From Melioribacter sp. (GTDB taxonomy: Bacteria > Bacteroidota > Ignavibacteria > Ignavibacteriales > Melioribacteraceae): 39,429 nt of DNA. Positions 1 to 7,602 of the stretch are shown piece after piece. A program made the translations under genes and the position numbers. Numbering within the stretch: position 1 is the first letter of the stretch; the number at the start of each line of letters is the position of its first letter. Under the pieces are notes generated by a model. It was not told the DNA's origin and made no database searches. It was given only the letters and a program-made list of their open reading frames with translations. The stretch is from NCBI GenBank assembly GCA_003155655.1, contig PMDS01000096.1, positions 1 through 39,429 on the forward strand, read 5' to 3'.

Positions 1-352
1 AGCTTGTTGTACTTGTGTTAATTTAATAAATCTTTTATCTTTTCGCTTCTTTTTAACTTTTTGCTTCTAGGCTGTCAACTTGAGTAAATTATTTATTAAT
101 ATCTTGATTTATAATTTTTTTTATAGTTATATTATTTTATAAAATTATCAGATTATTGTTGGCGGCAGGATGGTAATAAATTGTTTTTAGTGGGCTCGCA
201 GCATTTCTCTTGCGAATATTATAAAGATTTTCAAATAAATCACTGTTAAATATTCTTAACATTATTATCCATAATCTAATTGGTATATAATGTGGAATAT
301 ATAAATATAGAACTCTTAATAATATTCAAAAGGTGTCCAAGTATTAACAGCC
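1..352. other. AT-rich stretch without a recognisable gene
   Basis: This stretch is very A+T rich with stop codons in every frame. I see no conserved protein motif, RNA gene or repeat array. It precedes a decayed gene and probably holds more of its degraded 5' part or an old intergenic region, but nothing in it can be named. Confidence 0.6.
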
Positions 353-698
353 TATCTATTAAAACCTTTCATTTCAGGTTGTGGCGGGTTTTTAGTTTAT
401 TTTGCAGGGTTGTCAGTAAAAAGTATTTTATGGGATTTCCATATCAAAAAAAATAGTTGCAGATGATTATGAAATGGCCGTGAAGACTAAATGTTGAATA
501 TAAAATTTGAAAAATCATCCAGAATCTAGGATTATAAGATCTTATTGGCAAAAGGATAATTTTTCCAAATGGAAAAAGTTAAGGAGTTGGTATGTTGCTG
601 GAAGTCACTTTTTCTGGGAGTTTATCTTAGCAAATATTTTTAAAAAAAACTATATTCGTGATAAGATATTAGAATTAAATCATCCTGCATTTTTTTAA
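353..698 (+). pseudogene. Decayed gene, possibly a family-2 glycosyltransferase
   Basis: Protein-like sequence runs through two or three reading frames. One frame (353-463) reads PFISGCGGFLVYFAG. Another (from 453) reads IVADDYEMAVKTKC, then hits TGA at 495 and TAA at 501, and continues in the same frame as NHPESRIIRSYWQKDNFSKW and KKLRSWYVAGSHFFWEF to a stop at 696-698. The frame change falls on an A-run around 446-453. The order 'SGxxGF ... DDYE ... KLRSWY' resembles the SGxxGxF, (E/D)DxD and QxxRW-like segments of membrane-associated GT2 enzymes, but the last motif is not exact, so the family is tentative. An open piece at 507-698 has a possible TTG start, but it is more likely the tail of this broken gene than a real small protein. 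Confidence 0.4.
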
Positions 699-854
699 AG
701 ACTAGAATTCAGGGCGTAAGTATTTCGTTCAAGGGAACGCAAATAGATTAAGTATTAAACAATAGAAGATGTAATATCTTTTTAACATTTATATAAGCTC
801 TTAGGTAACGGTGTTTATTTATCGTCTAGAATATTTTTTATCAGGATAGTATTC

Positions 855-860
855 TAAATA
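855..860. repeat. Left target-site duplication TAAATA
   Basis: TAAATA directly abuts the left terminal inverted repeat and is repeated exactly at 2361-2366 next to the right one. The match extends to CTAAATA (854-860 and 2360-2366) if the last C of the right terminus is counted. Preserved duplications suggest the insertion is fairly recent. Confidence 0.75.
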
Positions 861-877
861 GTCGATCCTTAAAAAGT
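861..877 (+). repeat. Left terminal inverted repeat of the IS
   Basis: GTCGATCCTTAAAAAGT is the exact reverse complement of 2344-2360. The match extends by the palindromic TA into the duplicated target (859-877 against 2344-2362), so the exact boundary is uncertain by two bases. Confidence 0.9.
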
Positions 878-938
878 ATAAAAAGTATGAGAAATAAGTA
901 AAAAATGAAATAAAAAGAGAAAAAAGAGTTGTTAGATA

Positions 939-976
939 TTGCAAGATTTAAATAAATTGTAATGAAAATCTTGCAA
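939..976 (+). promoter_or_regulatory. Stem-loop in the transposase leader
   Basis: TTGCAAGATTT (939-949) and AAATCTTGCAA (966-976) form a perfect 11-bp stem with a 16-nt loop. The hairpin lies between the left terminus and the transposase ribosome-binding site at 991-998. No T-run follows, so it does not look like an intrinsic terminator. Leader hairpins in some IS elements limit transposase translation from read-through mRNA; a similar role here is inference. Confidence 0.55.
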
Positions 977-1005
977 AATAATTCAATGAAAAAGGAAGCA
1001 ACTCG

Positions 1006-2352
1006 ATGAAAAGCAGGTCACCAAATCAAGATCAGGAGAGTTTTTTGTATAAAGGACTCAGAGAGATTCTAAACCCCAAAGAGCCATTGTATCAGTTAGC
1101 AGAAAATATTCCGTGGTTAGAATTAGAAAAAGAATTAACAAAATATTACGTAGAATTTGGTCGACCAGCAAAACCAATTCGGTTGATGGTATCATTGATA
1201 CTACTGAAACAGATGTACAACTTAGGAGATGAAACAGTAATAGAACATTGGGTTCAAAATCCGTATTGGCAATATTTTAGTGGTGAAAAAGAATTTCAGT
1301 GGAAATTCCCTGTAGAGCCAAGTGACATGGTGCACTTTAGAAAAAGAATAGGAGATGTCGGAATAACCAAGATATTAAAGATGTCAATAGCCGTACACGG
1401 AAAAGAAGCTCTTGAAAAAGAAGTAGTTGTAGATACGACGGTACAAGAGAAAAATATTACATACCCCACAGACGTAAAACTTCACAAAAGAATCATCGAG
1501 CAATGTAGAAAGATAACAGAAGAAGAAGGAATCCAACAGCGTCAGAGTTATAAGCGAACGGTAAAGAAATTAATAATGGCGCAACGATTTAGGAATCATC
1601 CAAAGAATAAAAAGAAAGCGCTTCAAGCAGCAAGGAAGCTGAAAACCATCGCAGGACGTATGGTACGGGAGATTGAACGAAAAATAACGACAGAACAAAA
1701 ACAGAAATATTCATCAAGCCTGGAGATTTACAATAAAATATTAAGGCAGAAAAAAGACGACAAAGAAAAAATCTACAGTATCCACGAACCGAAAGTATAT
1801 TGTATCTCGAAGGGTAAAGAGCACAAGAAATATGAGTTCGGATCGAAGGTGTCAATTGTAGTAACAAAGCAGAGTGGAATAATAGTTGGGGCCTATAATT
1901 TAAAGAAAAATGCATATGACGGCCATACATTGCCGAAGGCATTAGATCAATGTGAACAATTACGAGAAGAAAGACCGACAGTTGCCATAGTAGACAGAGG
2001 ATATAAAGGAAGTTCAAGAATCGGAGGAACAGAAATATTGCTGCCGAAACCTCCGAAGAAAAACAGTACTGAGTATGAAAAGAAAAAAGCGAAAGCAAGA
2101 TTTAGAAGACGAGCAGCAATAGAGCCGGTGATTGGTCATTTAAAAACAGATAACCGATTAAGCAAAAACTTCTTAAAGGGAGTCTTTGGCGATGAAATAA
2201 ATGTAATGTTAGCTGCTGCAGCATTTAACTTACGAAAGTGGATGCGTAAAGCAGAAACTTTTTTTGGCTCATTTTACAAAAGCATTGAAATACACATTTA
2301 CAGATTTTTGGAATCGGTTTTATCAAATCCAAATCTAAAAATGACTTTTTAA
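1006..2352 (+). CDS. IS5-family DDE transposase
   Basis: The 448-residue transposase catalyses cut-and-paste movement of the surrounding element. The N-terminal third (about residues 15-120) matches the DUF772-type DNA-binding region of IS5 proteins, including the SDMVHFRKRIG segment. The RNase-H-like catalytic domain follows: D143 in VVVDTTVQEKNI, D330 in AIVDRGYKG and E373 in AAIEPVIGHLKTDNRL form the DDE triad. A lysine-rich insertion (about residues 170-260) separates the first two aspartates. The ATG at 1006 is preceded by AAAGGAAG at 991-998, a strong ribosome-binding site. The reading frame is uninterrupted, so the enzyme may be active. The antisense strand also has an open frame, but it encodes nothing recognisable. 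Confidence 0.95.
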   Translation: MKSRSPNQDQESFLYKGLREILNPKEPLYQLAENIPWLELEKELTKYYVEFGRPAKPIRLMVSLILLKQMYNLGDETVIEHWVQNPYWQYFSGEKEFQWKFPVEPSDMVHFRKRIGDVGITKILKMSIAVHGKEALEKEVVVDTTVQEKNITYPTDVKLHKRIIEQCRKITEEEGIQQRQSYKRTVKKLIMAQRFRNHPKNKKKALQAARKLKTIAGRMVREIERKITTEQKQKYSSSLEIYNKILRQKKDDKEKIYSIHEPKVYCISKGKEHKKYEFGSKVSIVVTKQSGIIVGAYNLKKNAYDGHTLPKALDQCEQLREERPTVAIVDRGYKGSSRIGGTEILLPKPPKKNSTEYEKKKAKARFRRRAAIEPVIGHLKTDNRLSKNFLKGVFGDEINVMLAAAAFNLRKWMRKAETFFGSFYKSIEIHIYRFLESVLSNPNLKMTF

Positions 2353-2360
2353 GGATCGAC
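2344..2360 (-). repeat. Right terminal inverted repeat of the IS
   Basis: ACTTTTTAAGGATCGAC is the exact reverse complement of 861-877. It overlaps the transposase TAA stop at 2350-2352, so the gene ends inside the terminus. Confidence 0.9.
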
Positions 2361-2366
2361 TAAATA
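2361..2366. repeat. Right target-site duplication TAAATA
   Basis: This hexamer repeats 855-860 exactly and directly follows the right terminal inverted repeat. Confidence 0.75.
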
Positions 2367-2432
2367 AATTATTGTCGCACTGTACTTTAAGTAAAATATT
2401 GTCGATTTATATATTGCCACAAGAAGAAATCA

Positions 2433-2663
2433 CTAATTGGTTTTAGAATTTTTAACAATTATGTGACTCACGTGGCGGAGCTGTGTTTGGAGTGGGGGAA
2501 GATAGAAAAAGTTAATTACCGGGCGGGAAAAAAGGTAAATTAAGTATATCGAAGTAAAAGTTTTTATAGAAAAACTCCCTCATTTTATGTAATAGAAACT
2601 TGCTTTTTAACATAAAAGAAGCTTTTAAGAATGAATTTAAATTTACACGGGTAATAGAATGAA
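2433..2663 (+). pseudogene. Decayed 3' end of an SDR sugar dehydratase/epimerase
   Basis: One frame reads FNNYVTHVAELCLEWGK, then GKLSISK, TAA (2556), KFL, TAG (2568), and further on LLFNIKEAFKNEFKF, ending at TGA 2661-2663. The order 'NN-x-T-V-x-E-L ... WGK ... L-x-ISK-x-K-x-L ... I-x-EA' matches the C-terminal part of extended SDR enzymes of the CDP-glucose 4,6-dehydratase (RfbG) type, where substrate contacts and the SKA-x-x-LGW segment lie. Two in-frame stops and the missing N-terminal two thirds make it non-functional. The original stop overlaps the next remnant's ATG (ATGA at 2659-2662), as in a former operon. The assignment rests on pattern memory of a short segment; the exact SDR subfamily is uncertain. 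Confidence 0.45.
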
Positions 2664-2730
2664 AGTGATAATCTTATGCGGTGGAATATGAACACGTTTG
2701 AGCAAAAAAAAGTACATAACCAAATCATAG
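2659..2730 (+). pseudogene. Remnant of a sugar-1-phosphate nucleotidyltransferase start (RfbF-like)
   Basis: From ATG 2659 the frame reads MKVIILCGGI, then TGA (2689-2691), then TRLSKKK and a TAG at 2728. This is the N-terminal signature of NTP-transferases (MKVIILCGG-x-GTRL), with the second glycine codon changed to TGA, consistent with one GGA-to-TGA substitution. The 'ILCGGxGTRL' form, with Cys before the glycines, is typical of glucose-1-phosphate cytidylyltransferase RfbF. Nothing recognisable of the remaining 200-plus residues survives before the next gene at 2789. With the preceding SDR remnant it suggests a lost CDP-sugar pathway. Confidence 0.6.
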
Positions 2731-2788
2731 AGTGGACTGGAGTTGGATCATTTGCCTCATCTCAAAATTAAATTTCAAAGAATAATCA

Positions 2789-3310
2789 ATGTCAATAACA
2801 GTTGAAAAAACAAACTTAGATGGAGTACTATTAATTAAACCATCTAAACATGAAGATTACCGTGGAACATTTGTAGAATTATACAACGAGGATGAGTATT
2901 TTCAAAATGGGATAAAAATCAAATTTTTAAGAGACGATATCTCTACTTCAAGTAAGAATGTACTACGAGGAATCCATTATGACAATAAAACATGGAAATT
3001 AATTCAATGTTTATACGGTAAATTTTATTTTATTGTCATTGATATGCGTAAGGATTCAAATGATTATTTAAAGTGGGAAGCATTTATTTTAAGCAGTGAA
3101 AATAGGCATCAGGTTTTAGTACCTCCAAATTTTGGAAATGCTCATCTTGTATTAAGTGATGGGTGTATTTTCCATTATAAAATGTCGGAATATTATAATC
3201 CAGAGAGCGAAAAATGTGTAAGTTGGAACGATCCAAAGGCAAATATATTTTGGCCAATTAATGATCCAATATTGTCACAAAAAGACTCATCAACTGCATT
3301 TATTAAATAG
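2789..3310 (+). CDS. dTDP-4-dehydrorhamnose 3,5-epimerase-like protein
   Basis: This 173-residue RmlC/RfbC-family cupin would epimerise C3 and/or C5 of a nucleotide-linked 4-keto-6-deoxyhexose in the cytoplasm. Family landmarks are DYRGTFVELYN (residues 23-33), VLRGIHYD with the catalytic histidine H63, VPPNFGNAHLVLSD (111-124), HYKMSEYYNPESE with the conserved tyrosines (129-141), and SWNDPKANIFWP (145-156), where the aspartate of the catalytic dyad is expected. The usual GFAHGF segment is replaced by NFGNAH, so it may be a paralogue acting on a sugar other than dTDP-4-keto-rhamnose. No other dTDP-rhamnose gene is nearby. The length is close to the usual 180-190 residues. The aminotransferase starts 9 bp downstream. 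Confidence 0.85.
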   Translation: MSITVEKTNLDGVLLIKPSKHEDYRGTFVELYNEDEYFQNGIKIKFLRDDISTSSKNVLRGIHYDNKTWKLIQCLYGKFYFIVIDMRKDSNDYLKWEAFILSSENRHQVLVPPNFGNAHLVLSDGCIFHYKMSEYYNPESEKCVSWNDPKANIFWPINDPILSQKDSSTAFIK

Positions 3311-3319
3311 GGAAATTAC

Positions 3320-4495
3320 ATGGATATACGAAAAGATTTTTTATCACTAGCTGTACCTGATATTGGTGAAGATGAAATAAATGAAGTTGTTGATGCATTA
3401 AAATCTGGCTGGATAAGTGTTGGACCTAAAGTAAAGAAATTTGAGGAAGAATTCGCCAAATACCATAATGTTAAACATGCGGTTGCTAACGCAAATTGTA
3501 CAACAGCTCTATTTATATCTGCAAAAGTTTTGGGAATTAAAAAGGACGACTATGTTATTGTTCCTACAATAACCTGGCAATCCACAGCAAATATAGTAGA
3601 ACAACTTGATGCTATACCGCTTTTTACAGATGTTGAAAAAGATACAATGAATATTAATTTGGAGGATGTTGAAGCATATATAAAGAAATATGGAAGTAAA
3701 ATTAAAGCAATTATACCAGTACATATTTCTGGTCTGCCTGTTAATATTGATTGGTTCACTGAAATTTCTAATAAATATGGAATACCAATAATTTATGATG
3801 CGGCGCATGCTGTATTTTCTTCCTACAAAGAAAAAATGGTAGGTCAGTTTGGTGAAATGTCCTGTTTTAGTTTTTACGCAACAAAAAATATTACTACTGG
3901 TGACGGTGGAATGATAACAACTAATAATGATGAACTGGCCGAACAATGTAGGATATGGTCGTACCATGGTCTGCCAAAAGATTCTTGGAAAAGATATTCT
4001 GCTGAAAATGCAAGTCCGCATGTCCAAAGTATTGTGCCTGGATACAAATTTAATCTTACCGATTTACAAGCTGCTTTAGGACTTGCACAATTAAAAAGAA
4101 AAGAAAAATTTATTGGGATAAGGAATGAGCTGATTGGATATTATAATACATTATTAAAAGATTTGGATTATTTGGAAACGCCTGTTTTTGAAACAAGCAG
4201 TGGAAAATGGGGCAACCATGTGTATGTTATCAAATTCCTGGATAATGATATAAACCGCGATAAATTTATGCTGGAATTACGCAAATTTAATATTGGTACA
4301 AATCTTCATTTTTATCCCGTGCATAAAAACATTTATTACCAAAAGAAGTATCCAAATATCAATTTGCCAAACGCGGAATGGTTAATGGATAGAATATTAA
4401 CTTTACCACTTTGTACAAAATACTCTCAACTAGATCTCGAATACGTAACGGATGCTATTCAATATATTTATGAGAATAATTTAGCTGTTAAATAA
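3320..4495 (+). CDS. DegT/DnrJ/EryC1/StrS-family sugar aminotransferase
   Basis: This 391-residue fold-type I PLP enzyme would transfer an amino group, usually from glutamate, to a keto group of a nucleotide sugar. D160 (IYDAAHA) should contact the PLP ring nitrogen. K189 in FYATKNITTGDGGMI is the Schiff-base lysine, so this is a true aminotransferase and not an RfbH-type dehydrase, where that residue is histidine. The N-terminal GWISVGPKVKKFEEEFA and the ANANCTTALF loop are typical of the ArnB/PseC/RfbE branch. The ATG follows GGGAAA. The gene follows the 3,5-epimerase-like gene closely, so both probably act on the same keto sugar; the exact substrate cannot be read from the sequence. Confidence 0.92.
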   Translation: MDIRKDFLSLAVPDIGEDEINEVVDALKSGWISVGPKVKKFEEEFAKYHNVKHAVANANCTTALFISAKVLGIKKDDYVIVPTITWQSTANIVEQLDAIPLFTDVEKDTMNINLEDVEAYIKKYGSKIKAIIPVHISGLPVNIDWFTEISNKYGIPIIYDAAHAVFSSYKEKMVGQFGEMSCFSFYATKNITTGDGGMITTNNDELAEQCRIWSYHGLPKDSWKRYSAENASPHVQSIVPGYKFNLTDLQAALGLAQLKRKEKFIGIRNELIGYYNTLLKDLDYLETPVFETSSGKWGNHVYVIKFLDNDINRDKFMLELRKFNIGTNLHFYPVHKNIYYQKKYPNINLPNAEWLMDRILTLPLCTKYSQLDLEYVTDAIQYIYENNLAVK

Positions 4496-4536
4496 TGATA
4501 TAGTAATAATTTTTTTCTTTTTAATTTATTAAAGAT

Positions 4537-5643
4537 ATGAATAATACAAATACTTATTTATATAGTGAAGAGATAAAAAAATTTTTCGATAAAGGAGAAA
4601 TTAAAAATGAATATAAACTCGAGTTGGAAAATTGCCCTGTGTGTAATAACAAAAAGGTAGATATTATATTTAAGCATTATAATTTTTATTATAAAAGATG
4701 TAAAAAGTGTTCATTTGTATTCGCTAATCCTAGACTTAATGACCGAGGAAGTGATATTTGGTATAATAGCAATTTCTATAATGCGGCGGTAGAAACAGAA
4801 TATTTTCAAGTGAAAAATGGTAATAGGTTTTTAGCCTCCTTGACTTTAGAATTTTTTGAAATAGCTCTGACGATTCTAAAAAAATTGAGTTTAACTAAAT
4901 CCAGTCGGATTCTTGATATAGGATGCGGAGGCGGAGCTTTTCTTAATTATTTAAAGGAAATGGGAGGATTTTTAAATTTGGCAGGTATAGACTTAAACGA
5001 AAAAGCTGTATTATTTGCTAGAAAATTTAGAGGATTAAATGTAGAAAGAATAAATGCTAATAGCTTGAGTACAAATGAGAAATATGATCTTGTCATTTCA
5101 ATGGAAAGTATTGAACATGCCAATAATATTAATATGTTTATGAATATTCTAAAAGAATTTATGACTAAAAATAGTTACATCTTAATCACTACTCCATACA
5201 ACGATAAAAAAGCGACATTACTCGGCGGTATTTGGGGTGATCATTATATGGCTCCAAATCATATTAATTTTTTTAACTTAAAATCTATTAGTCTTCTCCT
5301 TGCTAAATATAGGCTTGAGATAATAGACTATCAAATTATTCGCGGAAATCTTGGGATAGGCTTAATTAAAAATAGACTTCTAAATAAAAGGGATTGGGCA
5401 ACACACTACCCACCAATTTCAGTCGAACATGGTGTTACAATTCCTAAATCATCAAATAATCATATCGATTATGTAAAATATATTTCTTCAGACGCAAAGA
5501 AGACTAACCTACAAAAAAGTAATAATGGAGAAATGGTCTCACCATTTTATTCTACGGCAAGGAAAGTTTATCGTTTATTAAGCGAACACATAAATTTGAA
5601 ATGCAAAACACATATGATGATAGTTGCAAAGGAGGCTAATTAA
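4537..5643 (+). CDS. Class I SAM-dependent methyltransferase with N-terminal zinc ribbon
   Basis: The 368-residue protein carries a four-cysteine zinc-binding site, CPVC (C33, C36) and CKKC (C55, C58), followed by a FVFANPRL segment typical of sugar methyltransferases with an N-terminal zinc ribbon. The Rossmann-fold SAM site is ILDIGCGGGAFL (about residues 125-136), with the acidic motif II residue in GIDLNEKA. EHANN and the TTPYND strand fit later motifs. It probably methylates a sugar or sugar nucleotide, either C-methylation as in branched deoxysugars or O-methylation of the finished glycan; the substrate is unknown. The C-terminal 100 residues (after GIGLIKNR) are not assigned. A strong ribosome-binding site for the next gene lies inside its last codons. 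Confidence 0.85.
   Translation: MNNTNTYLYSEEIKKFFDKGEIKNEYKLELENCPVCNNKKVDIIFKHYNFYYKRCKKCSFVFANPRLNDRGSDIWYNSNFYNAAVETEYFQVKNGNRFLASLTLEFFEIALTILKKLSLTKSSRILDIGCGGGAFLNYLKEMGGFLNLAGIDLNEKAVLFARKFRGLNVERINANSLSTNEKYDLVISMESIEHANNINMFMNILKEFMTKNSYILITTPYNDKKATLLGGIWGDHYMAPNHINFFNLKSISLLLAKYRLEIIDYQIIRGNLGIGLIKNRLLNKRDWATHYPPISVEHGVTIPKSSNNHIDYVKYISSDAKKTNLQKSNNGEMVSPFYSTARKVYRLLSEHINLKCKTHMMIVAKEAN
5628..5635 (+). promoter_or_regulatory. Strong ribosome-binding site fixing a TTG start
   Basis: AAAGGAGG lies 9 nt before TTG 5645, ideal Shine-Dalgarno spacing. The upstream TTG at 5624 lies before this site, so 5645 is the better start for the SDR gene. Such a site is unusual in this cluster. 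Confidence 0.8.
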
Positions 5644-5644
5644 C

Positions 5645-6592
5645 TTGTCAAAAGTTTTAGTTACTGGTGGTGCAGGAAATATTGGTTCTTTTATAGTAGA
5701 TCAATTGATTGAATTAGGTCATCAGGTTGTTGTAATTGATAATTTTTATAACGGAAAGTTTAGAAATGTTGCTGATCATTTAGCAAATAATAGGATAGAT
5801 TTGGAAACTGCTGACATTGGCAGTTATGAAATGGTTAAATATGTTTTTGATAAATATAAACCTGAATATGTTTCTCATCAGGCATCTTTAATGATTATGG
5901 ATTCAAACAAATTTCCACATAAAGCAATAGAAACAAATATAACAGGTACTTTTAATATTATTCAGGCATGTAATGAATTTGGCGTAAAAAAACTGACTTA
6001 CGGCTCTTCTTCGTCTGTTTATGGAAATCCAAGATATATACCGGTAGACGAAAATCACCCATTTGATCAGCAAAATTTATACGGGGCCACAAAAGTTGCT
6101 AAAGAAGCTTTGATGCATTCATGGGCTTATTCCCATAATGTACCTTACGTAGGCTTTAGATATTTTAATATTTATAGTGAACGGCAGGGTATTGGGGCCT
6201 TTTATACACAGGTATTTCAAAAATGGATTCATGGAATTAATGATGGACAGGAAATAGTGATGTATGGAGACGGGGAACAAACGATGGATCTGGTACATTC
6301 TTATGATGCTGCAAAAGCAAATATATTAGCAATGTTTAATGATAATGTTAAAAACGAACATTTTAATATTGGCAGCGGACAGGAGACAAAAGTTAAAGAT
6401 TTACTTGCATTGATAGAAAAAATGCTTGGTAAAAAAGCGCTGGTAAAACATGTTGAAAGCGATCCGCATTTAGTAAGACGCAGATGTGCATCTATTGAAA
6501 AAGCAAAAAAGATGCTTGGTTTTGAACCAACCATTTCAGTTGAAGAAGGAACAAAAAGATATATTGATTATTTATTAAAAGGAAAAATTTAA
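5645..6592 (+). CDS. NAD-dependent epimerase/dehydratase (extended SDR, UDP-glucose 4-epimerase-like)
   Basis: With the TTG start at 5645 the protein has 315 residues beginning MSKVLVTGGAGNIGS, which places the NAD-binding GGxGxxG loop at residues 8-14 as in typical SDRs. The longer version from TTG 5624 would add seven residues, start before the ribosome-binding site, and is less likely. The catalytic pair is Y146 and K150 (YGATK), with the supporting serine run SSSSVYG just before. GVRYFNIYS and the GDGEQTMDLVHSYD segment are typical of nucleotide-sugar 4-epimerases. It probably interconverts or oxidises a nucleotide-activated sugar made by the kinase and nucleotidyltransferase that follow. 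It overlaps the kinase gene by one base (TAATG). Confidence 0.9.
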   Translation: MSKVLVTGGAGNIGSFIVDQLIELGHQVVVIDNFYNGKFRNVADHLANNRIDLETADIGSYEMVKYVFDKYKPEYVSHQASLMIMDSNKFPHKAIETNITGTFNIIQACNEFGVKKLTYGSSSSVYGNPRYIPVDENHPFDQQNLYGATKVAKEALMHSWAYSHNVPYVGFRYFNIYSERQGIGAFYTQVFQKWIHGINDGQEIVMYGDGEQTMDLVHSYDAAKANILAMFNDNVKNEHFNIGSGQETKVKDLLALIEKMLGKKALVKHVESDPHLVRRRCASIEKAKKMLGFEPTISVEEGTKRYIDYLLKGKI

Positions 6593-7602
6593 TGCTTTAT
6601 AACAAAAAGCATATTTATTTACGCGCTCCAATGAGGATAAGTTTTGCTGGAGGAGGAACTGATTTAGAATCTTACTATTCTCAAGGTAAAAAAGGGCATG
6701 TTGTTTCTGCAACTATTGATTTGTATTCATACGTTTCAATAAAAGACATGTTTGATTCAAATGTTCGTGTTCATCATGCCGAAATTGAAACGGAAGCAAT
6801 TACTAGTCGTATTAAGCATCCATATGCAAGAATTGTATTGGAACACTTTGGTATGTTTAAAGGGGCTGAAGTTGTATTAACTTCAGATGTAATGACAACC
6901 GGCAGCGGGCTGGGAGCTTCTTCTGCAGTGATGAGTGCTTTAATAATGGGATGTAGTGAGATACATAACAAAAAGATTAACGATAAATATGAATTAGCAG
7001 AATTCACGTATAAATTGGAACACGAAGCTGGAACAGTTGGCGGGAAACAGGATCAGTATGCAGCAATATTCGGAGGTCTAAATTCAATTAATTTTTCACC
7101 GAAGGAAATCAAAGTTAATCCAGTCAAAATATCTGATGCAAGACTAAAAGAATTTGAAGATAGATTGTTTCTTGTTTTTACAAATATTGCCAGAGAATCA
7201 AAAAGTATTCAATTAAAATTAAATGATAATATTGCAAACAATGAAATCAAGGGGCAATTTGATTTTGTTCAGCAACTATCTTATGAATTTTTAAATGTAC
7301 TCGAATCCCCTAATACAGATATTTGCGAATTAGGCAAATTATTGCATCAAGGCTGGGAACTTAAAAAATCAACTAACGGAATTTCATCGAATCCATATAT
7401 CGATCAACTTTATGAAACATTGCTGAAAAAAGGAATTATTGGCGGGAAAATACTGGGTGCTGGCGGCGGAGGCTTTTTCCTGGCTTTTGCAAAAGATCCT
7501 GATATTAAACAGAAGATAAAATATGATCTTTTCCCAAACTTTATTGCCCTTGATGTTAAATTTAGTTCTGGCGGTACGGAAATATTATGGAAAAATTTCT
7601 AG
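6592..7602 (+). CDS. GHMP-family sugar kinase (D-glycero-D-manno-heptose 7-phosphate kinase-like)
   Basis: The 336-residue GHMP kinase phosphorylates a sugar at the anomeric carbon using ATP. The N-terminal RAPMRISFAGGGTDLESYY (residues 11-29) is the hallmark of the HddA/heptose-kinase and fucokinase-like branch. The phosphate-binding loop GSGLGASSA lies at 104-112, and the C-terminal GGKILGAGGGGFFL is GHMP motif 3. Together with the following nucleotidyltransferase it resembles the HddA/HddC pair that makes GDP-heptose. However, no GmhA isomerase or GmhB phosphatase is in the window, so heptose is only one candidate; galactose- or fucose-like sugars are alternatives. It overlaps the next gene by 16 bp. 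Confidence 0.88.
   Translation: MLYNKKHIYLRAPMRISFAGGGTDLESYYSQGKKGHVVSATIDLYSYVSIKDMFDSNVRVHHAEIETEAITSRIKHPYARIVLEHFGMFKGAEVVLTSDVMTTGSGLGASSAVMSALIMGCSEIHNKKINDKYELAEFTYKLEHEAGTVGGKQDQYAAIFGGLNSINFSPKEIKVNPVKISDARLKEFEDRLFLVFTNIARESKSIQLKLNDNIANNEIKGQFDFVQQLSYEFLNVLESPNTDICELGKLLHQGWELKKSTNGISSNPYIDQLYETLLKKGIIGGKILGAGGGGFFLAFAKDPDIKQKIKYDLFPNFIALDVKFSSGGTEILWKNF

Larger units (their letters stand above)
861..2360 (+). mobile_element. Complete IS5-family insertion sequence, 1,500 bp
   Basis: The element is bounded by perfect 17-bp inverted repeats (861-877 and 2344-2360) and flanked by TAAATA direct repeats. It contains one full-length transposase gene with an intact DDE triad. The transposase stop codon lies inside the right terminal repeat. 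The element is visibly richer in G+C than the surrounding genes and carries a good Shine-Dalgarno sequence, which most host genes here lack; both suggest foreign origin. It sits between decayed genes at the left edge of the cluster. IS5 is assigned from the transposase architecture; the subgroup cannot be fixed without a search. Confidence 0.9.

Noticed and set aside
507-698. 63-codon open frame as a separate small gene
   Set aside because: The same frame continues upstream with protein-like sequence broken by two stops, so it is better explained as the tail of a decayed gene.
1589-2098. 169-codon open frame on the minus strand inside the transposase gene
   Set aside because: It is antisense to a clear DDE transposase, is rich in Leu/Phe/Ser as shadows often are, and shows no recognisable motif.
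2559-2576. 7-bp hairpin (AGTTTTT, four-base loop, AAAAACT) as a terminator
   Set aside because: It lies inside the decayed SDR frame, is almost all A-T pairs and lacks a T-run.
2363-2788. JUMPstart/ops element or another recognised promoter before the cluster
   Set aside because: I found no ops-like GGCGGTAGC core in context and no convincing promoter boxes; the stretch is explained mainly by decayed coding sequence.
3509-4027. 172-codon minus-strand open frame inside the aminotransferase gene
   Set aside because: It lies opposite the well-conserved PLP site of a certain gene and encodes an atypical Ile/Cys/Tyr-rich sequence with no motif.
3320-4495. RfbH-type 3-dehydrase, suggested by nearby RfbF/RfbG-like remnants
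   Set aside because: The Schiff-base lysine (K189) is present, whereas RfbH-type dehydrases carry histidine there, so it is a normal aminotransferase.
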